From Halorussus sp. MSC15.2 (GTDB taxonomy: Archaea; Halobacteriota; Halobacteria; Halobacteriales; Haladaptataceae): DNA of 64,000 nt. Shown one piece after another: positions 7,717 through 17,900 of the stretch. A program made the translations under genes and the position numbers. The stretch covers positions 434,001 through 498,000 of the forward strand of contig NZ_VSLZ01000003.1 in the NCBI RefSeq assembly GCF_010747475.1. Direction: 5' to 3'. Every line of letters begins with the position of its first letter. The first letter of the stretch is position 1. The notes under the pieces were generated by a model. It was not told where the DNA came from and ran no database searches. It saw nothing but the letters and a program-made list of their open reading frames with translations.

Positions 7717-9054
7717 ATGACCCGGAACGACTCGACCCCAACCGACGCCTCGTCCGACCCGAACTCGACTCGCTCGCGCCGTGCGTTCCTCGGGAGCGCC
7801 TCCGCGCTGGGCGCAATCGCGCTCGCTGGCTGTAGCGGGAGCGGAAGTGAGACGACCACGACGACCGAAGAGACGATGACAGAAGCGACGATGACGACCA
7901 CGGAAACGACGGCTGAAGAGACTACCACTGCGGTCCCGACCAATCCGGACGTCCCGATTCTCAACTACGCGCTGACGCTCGAACACCTCGAAAACGCCTT
8001 CTATCGCGAGGGCCTGAAGGAGTTCGGCGACGACGAGTTGATGCAGGCCGACGCGCTCTCGAAATTCGGCGAAGAAGTCCGGATGGACGTGCCCGGCCAC
8101 CTGCAGACGGTCGCCGGCCACGAGGCCGCCCACGTCGATGCCCTCTCGGCCACCGTCGAGAAGTTAGGCGGTACGCCAGTCGAAGAAGGGGAGTACGACT
8201 TCGGCTACCAGACGCCCTCGGAGTTCCTCGGCGTCGCCAAGGCGCTGGAGAACACCGGCGTCGCCGCCTACGCGGGCGCGGCCCCGAAGGTCGTCAGCAA
8301 CGACGTGCTGGCGGCGGCGGCGGGCATCCACAGCGTGGAGGCTCGCCACGCCAGTTTCCTGAATCTAGTCAGTTCCGAGTCGCCGTTCCCGAACGCGGTC
8401 GATTCGGCGAAGTCGGTGGACGAGGTGCTGGAAATCGCGGGGCAGTTCGTCACCTCGGAGGTCGACCCGAGCGTCTACGAGACCGAACCGGCCGAGGAAC
8501 GGGCGACGCCCGACAGGAAGACCGACGACGACAAGAGCGACGTCAACGTCCTGAACTACGCGTTGACGCTCGAACACCTCGAAAACGCCTTCTACCGCGA
8601 GGGACTGAAGACGTTCAGCGACGAGGAGTTGATGCAGGCCGACGCGCTCTCGACGTTCGGCGAGAAGGTTCGGATGGACGTGCCCGGCCACCTGCAGACG
8701 GTCGGCGACCACGAGGCCGCCCACGTCGATGCCCTCTCGGCTACCGTCGAGAAGCTAGGCGGCACGCCCGTCGAGGAGGCGAAGTACGACTTCGGTTACG
8801 AGACGCCCTCGGAGTTCCTCGGCGTCGCCAAGGCGCTGGAGAACACCGGCGTCGCGGCGTACAAGGGTGCCGCGCCGACCGTCTCCAACGACGACGTGTT
8901 CGCGGCCGCAATCGGGATTCACAGCGTCGAAGCCCGTCACGCCAGCTTCCTGAACGAACTGAACCTCGCGTCGCCGTTCCCGAAGGCCGTGGACGAACCG
9001 AAGACGATGTCCGAGGTGAAAGAAATCGCGGGGCAGTTCATCGTGGCGGAGTGA
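7717..9054 (+). CDS. Tat-exported lipoprotein with two tandem ferritin-like domains
   Basis: The 445-residue product starts with a twin-Arg motif (TRSRRAFLGSASALGAI) and lipobox LAGC, then a Thr/Glu-rich linker, so it is exported folded and lipid-anchored. Two ferritin-like four-helix domains follow (about residues 76-250 and 275-445) that are near copies of each other: both have LNYALTLEHLENAFYREGLK, MQADALS, VRMDVPGHLQTV, HEAAHVDALSATVEKLGGTP, SEFLGVAKALENTGVAAY and GIHSVEARHASFLN. The Glu and His residues in EHLENAFY, HEAAHV and HSVEARH are those expected for a di-iron site in the DUF4439/desiccation-related ferritin-like group. ATG 7717 is preferred; an in-frame ATG at 7684 would put extra residues ahead of the signal. 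A role in oxidative or desiccation stress is only inferred. Confidence 0.88.
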   Translation: MTRNDSTPTDASSDPNSTRSRRAFLGSASALGAIALAGCSGSGSETTTTTEETMTEATMTTTETTAEETTTAVPTNPDVPILNYALTLEHLENAFYREGLKEFGDDELMQADALSKFGEEVRMDVPGHLQTVAGHEAAHVDALSATVEKLGGTPVEEGEYDFGYQTPSEFLGVAKALENTGVAAYAGAAPKVVSNDVLAAAAGIHSVEARHASFLNLVSSESPFPNAVDSAKSVDEVLEIAGQFVTSEVDPSVYETEPAEERATPDRKTDDDKSDVNVLNYALTLEHLENAFYREGLKTFSDEELMQADALSTFGEKVRMDVPGHLQTVGDHEAAHVDALSATVEKLGGTPVEEAKYDFGYETPSEFLGVAKALENTGVAAYKGAAPTVSNDDVFAAAIGIHSVEARHASFLNELNLASPFPKAVDEPKTMSEVKEIAGQFIVAE

Positions 9055-9128
9055 ACCAGCCGTCGAATCAGGTTTCCCTCGGTTCTGCTTCGGTGGCCTT
9101 ACGTACCGGGTTTGAGTTGTGAGCGGTG

Positions 9129-9404
9129 ATGGAGAAGGTCCTCTGGTACGTGCTGGCGGGGACGCGCGGGGGCATCAACCGCGCGCGCCTCCTCCGGGAG
9201 ATAGACGAGCGTCCCCGGAACCCCAACCAGCTCGCAGAGGAACTCGACCTCAACTACGACACAGTTCGACACCACCTCGACGTGCTCGTCGAGAACGACG
9301 TCGTCACTTCCAGCGGTGACGACTACGGCGCAGTGTACCTCCCCTCCGACGCCACCCGCGACCACTGGGACGTCGTCGAGGAAATCATCACCCAAATCGA
9401 ATGA
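9129..9404 (+). CDS. Small winged helix-turn-helix regulator
   Basis: A 91-residue ArsR/MarR-like DNA-binding protein. It has a helix with GGINRARLLREI, the recognition region RPRNPNQLAEELDLNYDTVRHHLDVLVENDVV, and a wing SGDDYGAVYLPS, which is the whole of a winged-helix domain with no extra sensor domain. GTG at 9126 is an alternative start, giving one more residue. It lies 61 nt before a small membrane protein gene in the same direction, a pairing that suggests the two work together. Confidence 0.82.
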   Translation: MEKVLWYVLAGTRGGINRARLLREIDERPRNPNQLAEELDLNYDTVRHHLDVLVENDVVTSSGDDYGAVYLPSDATRDHWDVVEEIITQIE

Positions 9405-9465
9405 CCATGAGCCGACACCCGAGCGAACACGACCGTCTCGACCGACCGACGCGGAGGCCGAACCG

Positions 9466-9771
9466 ATGAGCATCTGGATTGACCTCGCGCGGGTCGCCAC
9501 GGGACTCAACCTGCTGTTGCTCGCCGCGCTGGCCAGCGTCTGGGCGCGCAACTACCGCCGGGTTCGGTCGAAGCACACGCTCGGGATGCTCGTGTTCGCC
9601 GCGCTCCTGTTCGCCGAGAACGGGTTCGCGCTCTACTTCTATCAGGTTGACCCCCTGCTGTCGGTGTGGTTCAGCACGCAAGTCCCCGACCCCGCGTGGC
9701 AAGCGATGTTGTCGTTCCACGTGTTGGAGACGCTGGCCATCGGCTTTCTGGCGTGGGTGACGATGGACTGA
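9466..9771 (+). CDS. Small membrane protein, three predicted helices
   Basis: A 101-residue hydrophobic protein with about three transmembrane segments: residues 5-24 (DLARVATGLNLLLLAALASV), 36-56 (KHTLGMLVFAALLFAENGFA) and 78-98. The charged RNYRRVRSKH loop between the first two is probably cytoplasmic. No catalytic motif is visible. It follows the winged-helix gene closely and probably shares its transcript; function unknown. Confidence 0.7.
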   Translation: MSIWIDLARVATGLNLLLLAALASVWARNYRRVRSKHTLGMLVFAALLFAENGFALYFYQVDPLLSVWFSTQVPDPAWQAMLSFHVLETLAIGFLAWVTMD

Positions 9772-9850
9772 GGCGAGCGGGGACCGTGAACCGGAACCGG
9801 TGAGGACGGTTCGAGATGGAAGCGGTGTATTTTCGGACACTATCTCAAAC

Positions 9851-9859
9851 TTTAAATAC
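9851..9859 (+). promoter_or_regulatory. TATA box of the pilB transcript
   Basis: TTTAAATAC at 9851-9859, centred about 27 nt before the ATG at 9882. That spacing is typical for haloarchaeal leaderless mRNA, and no ribosome site precedes the ATG. Confidence 0.7.
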
Positions 9860-9881
9860 CGATACAGTGCGAAATTTACGC

Positions 9882-10787
9882 ATGACCGATACGTTGCGGG
9901 CGAGCGGCGGCCGGGGAGACGGCGGGGCGAGCGAAACCCCACCGGAGGTCCCGCCACCGAAACCCCCCGACGACCCCGAGGCGTGGTACGCGTCGGACGT
10001 GCGGGCACAGTACGAACTCCACCCCGACGTCGTCGCCACCATCACGGAGACCGACGACGGGTTCGACTACCGGATTCGGGAACCGGCCCTCTCGCCCGGG
10101 GCCGAAGACGCCCTCGCGACGGTCGAGGACCACTTCGCCGACGCGAACCTCGCCCGGCCGCTCACCCGCGAGGGTGCGAGCGAGCGCGCGGCCGCCGGGT
10201 TCGACCCGAAGTACCGTCGCATCGTAGACCGCCTGACCGACCTGCCGCCCGAGACCAGACGTGGCGTGGAGTACTACGCGCTCCGGGACCTGCGGTGTCT
10301 CGGCCAACTGACGCCGCTCGCGCTCGACGACGGCATCGAGGTGGCCGACACCGCGGGCGAGCGACTGGTCGTCCACACCGACGACTATGCGCCCGCCGAC
10401 ACCGACCTCCCGGCCGACGCCGACTTTCTGGAGCGGTTCGCCAGCGAACGCGTCGAGACCCACACCGTGGATTTCCGGGAGTTTCAGGTGCCGGTGGTCG
10501 TCTACCGCGAACACCTGCTGGCCAACGACTCGTTCACCACCAAGTACGCGGTGCTGGAACCCGACCTGCTGCCCGGCGACGAGGAGTTGATTCAGGAGTG
10601 TAAGGACAGAATCTGGGAGACCAACGTGGACGGCGTGGTCGAGGACCGGGCCGGGTTCGTCCGCGAGCGCGCTCAGACGTTCCTCTCGCGGCGACTCACC
10701 GCGCGAAACACCCGGGCGTGGCTCGACGCCGCCGCCTACCGGGTCCGGACCGCGCTCGCGGAGTACGACCTCGCGGTCCGCCCGTGA
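9882..10787 (+). CDS. pilB: Type IV pilus/type II secretion ATPase, N-terminal part
   Basis: First 301 residues of the PilB/GspE-type ATPase that powers assembly of a haloarchaeal type IV pilus-like structure. It begins with the motif VPPPKPPDDPEAWYASDVRA seen also in the remnant at 5545, followed by the N-domain that docks on PilC. The frame stops at 10787, just where the ATPase core should begin, and the next frame continues at a GTG overlapping this stop by 4 nt. In relatives the protein is usually one chain of roughly 740 residues. One extra C in the CCC at 10781-10783 would fuse both parts. A real split into two coupled subunits is possible but less likely given the same type of break in five other genes here. 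Confidence 0.85.
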   Translation: MTDTLRASGGRGDGGASETPPEVPPPKPPDDPEAWYASDVRAQYELHPDVVATITETDDGFDYRIREPALSPGAEDALATVEDHFADANLARPLTREGASERAAAGFDPKYRRIVDRLTDLPPETRRGVEYYALRDLRCLGQLTPLALDDGIEVADTAGERLVVHTDDYAPADTDLPADADFLERFASERVETHTVDFREFQVPVVVYREHLLANDSFTTKYAVLEPDLLPGDEELIQECKDRIWETNVDGVVEDRAGFVRERAQTFLSRRLTARNTRAWLDAAAYRVRTALAEYDLAVRP

Positions 10788-12103
10788 ATCACCGATTCTC
10801 GACCGACAGACTCTCGGACTTAGTCTACTACGTGATGCGGGACTTCGTGGGCCACGGGAAACTCACGGTTCCCATCCGGGACGACCTACTGGAGGACATC
10901 GAGGCCAACCGGGTCGGCGAGCGCATCAAAGTCGTCCCGCGGGGCCGAGAAATCGGCCACGGCGAGCGCGCGCCGACCAACCTCGTCTTCGAGGACGAGA
11001 CCGAGTTCGCCAACGTCGTGACCCAGATGGCAGCCAGCGACGGCACGGAACTCAACGCCTCGAACCCGAGCGCGAAGGTAAACCTCCAACCCGAAGGCGT
11101 ACCCGAGGAGGTGACCATCCGGGCGGCGGTCGCGCTCGGCGTCATCAGCGAGGACGGTCCGCACATCTCCATCCGGAAGCAGGCACCCGAGGCGATGACG
11201 CCGGTGGACCTGCTGGAGTCGGGAAGCCTCTCGACGGAGATTGTGACGTTACTCTGGCAGGTCTACGAACACCACGGCGTCGTCCTCTTCTCGGGACCGA
11301 CCGGCACGGGCAAGACGACGCTGATGAACTCCCACATGCCGTTCATTCCCTACCGCGACCGACCCATCTCCATCGACGAAGGCTCGCGGGAGGTCCGACT
11401 CCCCCACGAGACTGGCGTGTCGCTGACGACGCGCGACCACGAGAGCGACTACAAGCGCGTGACGATGGCCGACCTGATGACCGAGTGCAACTACCTCAAC
11501 CCGGACGTGGAGGTCATCGCCGAAATCAACACGCCCGCCAGTTTCCGAACCTTCGCCGAGAGTCTGAACACGGGCCACGGCATCATCGGGACCACTCACG
11601 CCGAGGACGTGGAGAAACTGGTGAACCGGGTCGTCGAACAGGGGCTACCCCCGTACCTGCTCCGGGAGTTGGACCTCGTCGTGTTCCCGCGGCGCGTGGA
11701 CGGCCAGCGCTACGTCGGCGAGGTCGTGGAACTCCTCACCGAGTTGGAGTTCGCGGACCTCGGCGCCGAGCGAGCGCGCTGTGGCGCGATAGAGAAGGAC
11801 GGCACGACAGTCTACTGGAACACGGTCGCGTGGCGCGACACCGACGGCGAGTTCCATCTAGCGTACGACCATCCCGAGTCGGGCGACGGGGAGCGAGAGC
11901 GTCGGCTTCGGTTCTTCGACCGCCTCGCCGAGTGGACAGACCGGACCGTCGAGGAGGTCGAGACCGAGTTCCAGCGCAAGCACCGGTACGTCCAGTATCT
12001 GGAGCGTGAGGGCGTCGACGACTTCGACGAGTTGTTCGCGTTCCTCGCAGACCTCCGGAACGACGAGGCCGCGACGGTCGAACGGGTGACGCGGCAGACC
12101 TGA
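10784..12103 (+). CDS. pilB: Type IV pilus/type II secretion ATPase, C-terminal catalytic part
   Basis: Continuation of the pilB chain, 439 residues from a GTG at 10784. It starts with STDRLSDLVYYVMRDFVGHG (the YYxxRDFxGxG motif of archaeal secretion ATPases), then LEDIEANRVGERIKV, HISIRKQ, Walker A SGPTGTGKTT (about residues 169-178), the Asp box ISIDEGSREVRLPH, Walker B VEVIAEINTP, and the His box GIIGTTHAEDVEKLVNR. The C-terminal tail is probably for partner contact. The catalytic half looks fully intact, so the fused protein should work if the break at 10781-10783 is an error. Its usual partner pilC lies 6.3 kb downstream rather than adjacent. Confidence 0.9.
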   Translation: MNHRFSTDRLSDLVYYVMRDFVGHGKLTVPIRDDLLEDIEANRVGERIKVVPRGREIGHGERAPTNLVFEDETEFANVVTQMAASDGTELNASNPSAKVNLQPEGVPEEVTIRAAVALGVISEDGPHISIRKQAPEAMTPVDLLESGSLSTEIVTLLWQVYEHHGVVLFSGPTGTGKTTLMNSHMPFIPYRDRPISIDEGSREVRLPHETGVSLTTRDHESDYKRVTMADLMTECNYLNPDVEVIAEINTPASFRTFAESLNTGHGIIGTTHAEDVEKLVNRVVEQGLPPYLLRELDLVVFPRRVDGQRYVGEVVELLTELEFADLGAERARCGAIEKDGTTVYWNTVAWRDTDGEFHLAYDHPESGDGERERRLRFFDRLAEWTDRTVEEVETEFQRKHRYVQYLEREGVDDFDELFAFLADLRNDEAATVERVTRQT

Positions 12104-12428
12104 CTACGGGGGACCGTCGATTCGTGTCAAACTCGGCGTACTGGCTCATCTCTGCTTGCAGAGAAATAGAATGCCTGTTAGTTATCAACTTGTTCTCGGG
12201 TTAGGGTCGCCCGTTAGAAAGGGCACCACGTGTTCGGCATACAGAGAGATAATTACGTTTTATTAACCCCCAGGATGGTATTTAGTATACCTATTGGGAT
12301 TTTTATCAGAGGTCTTCTGGTACGTGTTCTTCGAGTACTGCGTTTATCCGTACTTCTCCAGACGGACCACGAAGCAGTATCGACTGCGAGTCCTTCGACT
12401 TCAGATTCGTTCCCGTTCGGACCCAGAC
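12104..12428. other. Intergenic stretch, lower G+C, with a doubtful small ORF
   Basis: This 325-bp gap between pilB and the CPBP gene is richer in A+T than its surroundings. A TTG-started frame at 12294-12476 would give 60 residues beginning GFLSEVFWYVFFEYC, which looks a little like the N-terminus of small haloarchaeal membrane proteins, but it overlaps the end of the CPBP gene antisense and has a poor start. Otherwise nothing was recognised. It marks the left border of the segment that separates pilB from pilC. Confidence 0.4.
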
Positions 12429-13163
12429 TTAGCTGTATTCGAGCCACATATGAAAGAACACGATAGCGTCGAATAGCCCGTGAGCGAGAGCTGGGACGAG
12501 GATGTTGTTCGTCTTTACGTATGCGTATCCGAGTATCAACGAGAGGAGAAAGACGCTTAGAAGCGACATGGCGGTCTGAGCGTTCGTAGCGCTCTGATAC
12601 TGGAGGAGGTGGTGGGCGGTGAAAATACCGCTGGCGAGTAACACTGCAGACCAATCGGAGAACGTCGCCGACAGGTGTTCCTGAATTACGTTTCTATAGA
12701 GCAGTTCCTCGCCCGGCCCGATGAACAGTACTGAGATGGGGACGAACGCAAGCAGAAACGACGGATTGCCCGTTCGTGCAATCTGTTCGATGGAACTCGG
12801 CGACGTAGGGATACCGACGTAGCTGGTGAACTCCGCAACGAGAAACGACACGACGAGGAGTCCACCGGTTGCCAGTCCGAGGATGGCTAACTCACGTCGA
12901 CTGGGAGTTCGGACTGTAGGCCGGTTGACTGCGACGAACCCACTTCGCAGAATCAGCAGAGAGTACACGACGAGCAGTACGCCGAACAGCACCGATAGTA
13001 TCGCGCTCGGGGGGAAGACGCTTGGACCGAACGCCAAAAGGAAAATCTGTTGGAGCGCGGACGCCCCGGCGGCCGTGAAGAGAAATCCGATAGTGCCGAT
13101 ATAGAGCGCCCGTAATACGGCTTCGACCTGTTTCCGTCGGTCGGTCCGTTGTAAATACCTCAT
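12429..13163 (-). CDS. CPBP family intramembrane metalloprotease
   Basis: A 244-residue membrane protein with about seven helices, of the CAAX-prenyl-protease/bacteriocin-processing (Rce1/CPBP, Abi) family. The three family motifs are present: GPGEELLYRNVIQE (Glu-Glu and Arg, motif 1, about residue 153), FTAHHLLQY (His, motif 2) and PALAHGLFDAIVFF (His and Asn/Asp position, motif 3). The Glu and His residues bind the catalytic metal within the membrane. Lower G+C and more common Ile/Phe/Ser than its neighbours hint at transfer. Start is the ATG at 13163. The natural substrate is unknown; haloarchaea carry many such genes. Confidence 0.88.
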   Translation of the reverse strand: MRYLQRTDRRKQVEAVLRALYIGTIGFLFTAAGASALQQIFLLAFGPSVFPPSAILSVLFGVLLVVYSLLILRSGFVAVNRPTVRTPSRRELAILGLATGGLLVVSFLVAEFTSYVGIPTSPSSIEQIARTGNPSFLLAFVPISVLFIGPGEELLYRNVIQEHLSATFSDWSAVLLASGIFTAHHLLQYQSATNAQTAMSLLSVFLLSLILGYAYVKTNNILVPALAHGLFDAIVFFHMWLEYS

Positions 13164-13181
13164 CTTAATGTCCTCCTATTA

Positions 13182-13367
13182 ATGTTTATGCTACTTTATT
13201 GTTGGCGGCTCCGGGTCTTCCTGCTCAGGTCGGCGCTTGCCATCGATGCCTTCGGCGATGGGCAAATTGTCGTCTCCCTCGCCGCACACTTCTTCCAGTT
13301 AGTGGGAATTCTGGTAGATTTGTACGCCAGCGCGAGTGTATACGAACTACGGAAGCGACGGTGGTGA
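13182..13367 (+). CDS. Possible small hydrophobic protein
   Basis: A 61-residue frame with a hydrophobic centre (IVVSLAAHFFQLVGILVDLY) and a basic tail (YELRKRRW). It starts only 19 nt from the divergent CPBP start, so it has little room for a promoter of its own. It could be a real single-helix protein, or the last piece of a lost membrane protein. No family recognised. Confidence 0.3.
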   Translation: MFMLLYCWRLRVFLLRSALAIDAFGDGQIVVSLAAHFFQLVGILVDLYASASVYELRKRRW

Positions 13368-13812
13368 CGGAAGTGTGTCGTAAGTAACGTCGTAGGGTCG
13401 TCAGTATACTCATTTATTTATCACTGACACTACGATTCGATATCATCGGTTTTGTCTCGGCGAGTGGTACAACAAGGGCAGCGCTGGCGGTCGAAGGGGC
13501 CGTACTCTCGGTTGTCTTCTGCTTCGTATCGAGGTTATTGAAGAATTAGCCATTAACCGGATAGCTGGCGTACTTTGACAGTTTGATTCGGATATATTCG
13601 TCCGGATATCTGCTCGAAATCCACCAATGTCGGTGCCAGTGAACGAAGACGTCGCGGCTACTGCCAACCGTAACACTTCGAGATAAATAATAACTCTGTC
13701 TAGAATTAAAACTAAGTCGTCGTGGTTAAATTATTATTTGCATCGGCGCCTAAGTCGGCGTTCCTCGCCGTCGCGGACGGACGCCGGTGGCGGCCGATGC
13801 AGTGTGAAATCC
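13368..13812. other. Intergenic stretch before the glucanase genes, with TATA
   Basis: About 445 bp with no supportable gene. A+T-rich blocks occur at 13400-13440 and 13680-13740. A TATA-like TTAAATTATTATTT at about 13723-13736 is the likely promoter of the GH16 gene, giving a leader of around 50 nt. No repeat or stem-loop of note was seen. Confidence 0.45.
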
Positions 13813-14745
13813 ATGACCGACGACAGTTCGCTCAAACCGACTGAAGGCGAATCGGCCAGCAAACGACTCCGCCGTCGAGGCTTTCTGAGTACCGCGGCGG
13901 CGACGCTCGGCGGGACGTTCGCCGCCTCGACGCCGAGCGCCGCGTCCGAAAGCGGCGGGCGGTCGGACCTCGGTGGCGTTCCCACGGCGGCGTTCGACGG
14001 CAACCAGTGGTCGCTGAGTTGGAGCGACGAGTTCAATCAGGGGTACGTCGACGAGTCCGTCTGGAGTTTCGAGACCGGCAACGGTCACGCCCAAGGCATC
14101 CCCGGATGGGGCAACAACGAACTCCAGTACTACCAGCGAGAGAACGCGTGGGTCGAGAACGACCACCTCGTCATCGAGGCCCGCGAGGAGCAGGTGTCCG
14201 ACCAGTACGGGTCCTACGACTACACCTCGGCCCGGATGAAGACTCAAGGCGGGTACAACAAGCAGTACGGCCGCGTCGACGTGCGCGCTCGCCTGCCCGA
14301 GGGTCAGGGACTCTGGCCCGCGATATGGGCGCTCGGTTCGGACATCGACTCGGCCGGGTGGCCCGACTGCGGCGAGATAGACATCATGGAACTCACCGGA
14401 GACGACACCGACACCGTCCACGGCACCGTCCACGGACCCGGTTACTCCGGCGGAAACAGCATCGGTGGCACTTACAACAACGGGTCGTTCGCCGACGCCT
14501 ACCACACGTTCCAACTCACGTGGTACCCCGACGCTATCAAGTTCTTCGTGGACGGGAACCACTACTTCACCGTCACGCTCTACGGTGTGGAGGACGCCGG
14601 GAACGAGTGGGTCTTCGACGACGGGCCGTTCTTCTTCCTCCTCAACGTCGCGGTCGGCGGGAACCTCCCCGGTGCCCCCGACGCCACCACGCAGTTCCCT
14701 CAGCGCATGGAGGTCGATTACGTCCGCGTCTACGACTGGGTGTAG
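13813..14745 (+). CDS. Secreted GH16 endo-beta-1,3-glucanase (laminarinase-like)
   Basis: Extracellular glycoside hydrolase family 16 enzyme of 310 residues that should cut beta-1,3-glucans such as laminarin. A Tat signal comes first (LRRRGFLSTAAATLGGTFAA ending near SAA). The catalytic motif is GEIDIME: E188 as nucleophile, D190 as helper and E193 as acid/base. Also seen are WSDEFN at the start of the fold, WGNNELQYY, RMKTQGGYNKQYGRVDVRARLPEG, GLWPAIWALG, and the final MEVDYVRVYDWV, all standard for bacterial-type laminarinases. The frame is intact. It sits 200 nt before a GH81 glucanase in the same direction, so the two probably act on the same polymer. Confidence 0.93.
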   Translation: MTDDSSLKPTEGESASKRLRRRGFLSTAAATLGGTFAASTPSAASESGGRSDLGGVPTAAFDGNQWSLSWSDEFNQGYVDESVWSFETGNGHAQGIPGWGNNELQYYQRENAWVENDHLVIEAREEQVSDQYGSYDYTSARMKTQGGYNKQYGRVDVRARLPEGQGLWPAIWALGSDIDSAGWPDCGEIDIMELTGDDTDTVHGTVHGPGYSGGNSIGGTYNNGSFADAYHTFQLTWYPDAIKFFVDGNHYFTVTLYGVEDAGNEWVFDDGPFFFLLNVAVGGNLPGAPDATTQFPQRMEVDYVRVYDWV

Positions 14746-14945
14746 CGGTCCGACCTCGACACCCGTACCGCGCTGAGAGTATTTTCCCGGACGGCAGGTT
14801 GGGTCCTCGAACCGGGAATCTGGCGCCACGACGTTCCGTGTCCGTCACGGCGAACAGCGCGACTCACACGGAGTCGATAAAAATTCACTAATTATAGAAT
14901 AAATTTATGAGGCTGCGTTCAGTATTATTTTCGGGGCTCGTAACC

Positions 14946-17900
14946 ATGGACGAAAACCCGGACGAAGCCGATAGCGACCAACGGAGTCGAACGCGCGAAC
15001 CAGACGAATCGGACGAATCGAACGATACGCTGTCGCTGTCACGGCGCACGTACTTCGAGACGCTCGGAGTCGCCGGACTGGGGAGTCTCGCGTCGGTTCC
15101 AACACCGGCCGCGGCGGCGAGCGGAATCCACAGCGTCGGCAACGGCAGTTACACTCACGAGAAGCCCTCGGGCGAGGGCGAACCGCCAGCGACTCGATAC
15201 ACGACCGGGAACGTCGGCGCGCCGCTCCCGTCCAACGATTGGTGGTCGTCGGCGCTCGCGACCCAGTACTCGGAGAACCTCTTCTTCCACCCCGGGTTCG
15301 CGCTGGCCAACGACACCGGTCTCAAAGTCGGCCACCTGACGACGTGGAACTACCCCAACGAGGACGCGAAGATGAACGTCCAGCGCGACTTCACGCTTGG
15401 CCACACCGAGACCACGTTCGCGGACACGCGAGTAGACGGGCACAGCGACTGGTCCGTCACGCTGAAGTGGGGTGCCGGAACGGCGACGACCCTCACCGCG
15501 TCGCTCACGAAAGGGTCGCCGTACGTCTTCTGCGAGTTCGAGGGCGGCGGTGCAGAACTCGACTTCCAGACGGTACCGACGGTCTGGGCGGACCGCGGGA
15601 ACGCCCTCGGACTGACCCACGAGGGCAACCACTACGGACTGTTCGCCCCGTCGGGCGAGGACTGGTCGGGCCTCGGGTCGGCCACGCTGACCAACGGTCT
15701 CTCCGGCGGATACCTGACGATTGCAGTCCTCCCAGACGACACGTCGTCCACGCTCGACACGTTCGAGAAGTACGCGTACAACTTCATCACCGACACCGGC
15801 GCGGGCGACGCGACCCGAGTCAGTCCGACCTACGACCGGGGCGCCGGCGAGGTTCGAACCACCTACTCGTTCAACACGACCAACAAACCGGAGAGTCAGG
15901 TCGGCGGCGACGCGACGATTACGGGGTTGTACCCCCATCAGCACAAGTACACCGACACGTCCCTGCTCGGTTACACGTACGAATGTCCGCGGGGGACGAT
16001 GAAGACGGTGAGCGGGTCGTCGTTCACGACGACCCATCCCTTCCGCGGCGTGCTTCCGTTCCTGCCCGACCGAGGGAGCTACGACCGGTCGGAACTGGCG
16101 AGTTACGTCGGCGGCGTGTCGGCGGGCTACGACAACGGACAAGGAAGCGGCACCTACTGGACCGGCAAGGACTTCGGCCGGATGTCGGAGGCGGCACCCA
16201 TCGCCGACCAAGTCGGAAACGCCGGGAAGCGCGACGCCCTGCACGACGCCATCCGGTCGGAGTTGGAGAACTGGCTGACCGCCGACGGCGGCGAGAGCCA
16301 GAACCTCTTCTACTACAACGACCAGTGGGGGACGCTCATCGGCTACCCCGACTCGTACGGCGCGGCGGGCGACCTCAACGACCACCACTTCCACTACGGC
16401 TACTTCGTCCGGGCCGCCGCCGAACTCGCGCGCACCGACGAGTCGTGGGGCGACGACGGCAACTGGGGCGGGATGGTGGACCTGCTCGTCCGCGACTACG
16501 CGAACTGGGAGCGACCCAACAGGGCCAACGCGCAGGAACCCGCCGACAACCCCGCCGACTCGTTCCCCTTCCTGCGGAACTTCAGTCCGTACACCGGTCA
16601 CTCGTGGGCCGCCGGGACCGCGGAGTTCGCGGGCGGGAACAATCAGGAGTCATCCTCGGAGGCCATCCACGCCTACGCGGCGATGCTGCAGTGGGCGGTC
16701 TTCACGGGCAACGACGAGATGCTGAACTGGGCGGCGTACCTCTACACCCACGAGGTCTGCTCGGCCATGGAGTACTGGTTCGACGTGGACGACCAGAACC
16801 ACCCCGACGAGTGGAGCCACGACACCGCGGGTATCGTGTGGGGCATCAAGTACTCGTACTCGACGTGGTTCTCGGCGGACGCCGAGGCGATTCACGGCAT
16901 CAACTACCTGCCCTTCGGCGGGCACTCGCTGTACCTCGGCTGGGACTCCCAACTGGCCGAACGCAACTACAGCGAAGCGGTGACCAACGACGACAACGGC
17001 GGCGACTGGGACTACTGGCAGGACGTCATGTGGAACTACCGGGCGTTCTCGGACGTGAGCGACGCCAAGAGCATGTTCCAGTCCGCGAAGGGCAGTTACA
17101 CCCCGGAAGCCGGTGAGACGAAGGCCCATACCTACCACTGGATACACAACATCGACGCGATGGGGAACCCCGACCCCTCGGTGACCGCGGACTACCCGCT
17201 GGCCTACACTTTCGACGACGGGTCGGAAACGACCTACGTCGCCTACAACGGCGAGAACTCCTCGATTACGGTGACCTTCTCCGACGGAACCGCACTCAGC
17301 GTCCCGGCCGACTCGATGAAGTCGAGTACGGGCGGCGACGGTGGCGGTTCGCCCGACACGACGCCGCCGACTGTCCGTCGAACCTGCGGTCGCCGGGACA
17401 CACCGACTCGTCGGTGGACCTCGCGTGGGACGCCGCGAGCGACAGCGGCGGGTCGGGCTTAGACCACTACGCCGTGTACGTGGACGGGACGCGGAGCCAA
17501 CAGGTTCCGGCGGGCACCACCTCGACCACCGTCTCGGGTCTCGCCAGCGGGACGACCTACGAGTTCTCCGCGACGGCCGTGGACGGCGCGGGCAACGAAT
17601 CGAGCGCGTCGAACGCGGTCAGCGTCACCACAGACGCGTCGGGCGGCGGCGACTTCAGCCAGCGCGTCACCCGAATCGACGGGTTCGACGGCGACACCGC
17701 CACCGACGAACTGTCGTTCGAGTTCGTCTCGAACGTCGGTTCGGACTGGGTGGACGTCCATTACACCGTCAACGGCGGTACCCAGTACAACTACCGGATG
17801 AACAACCCGAGCGGCGATACCCACACGCTCGAAACGAGTCCGGACTACGTCGTCGGCGACTTCTCCTCGGGCGACACCATCGAGTACTACTTCACCTACC

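Noticed and set aside
9402-9470. 22-codon ORF between the winged-helix and membrane protein genes
   Set aside because: Overlaps the stop by ATGA but codes only for Arg/Pro/Asp-rich residues and has no supporting signal.
10781-10787. Programmed frameshift in pilB
   Set aside because: No slippery heptamer or stem-loop was seen, and similar one-base breaks occur in unrelated genes.
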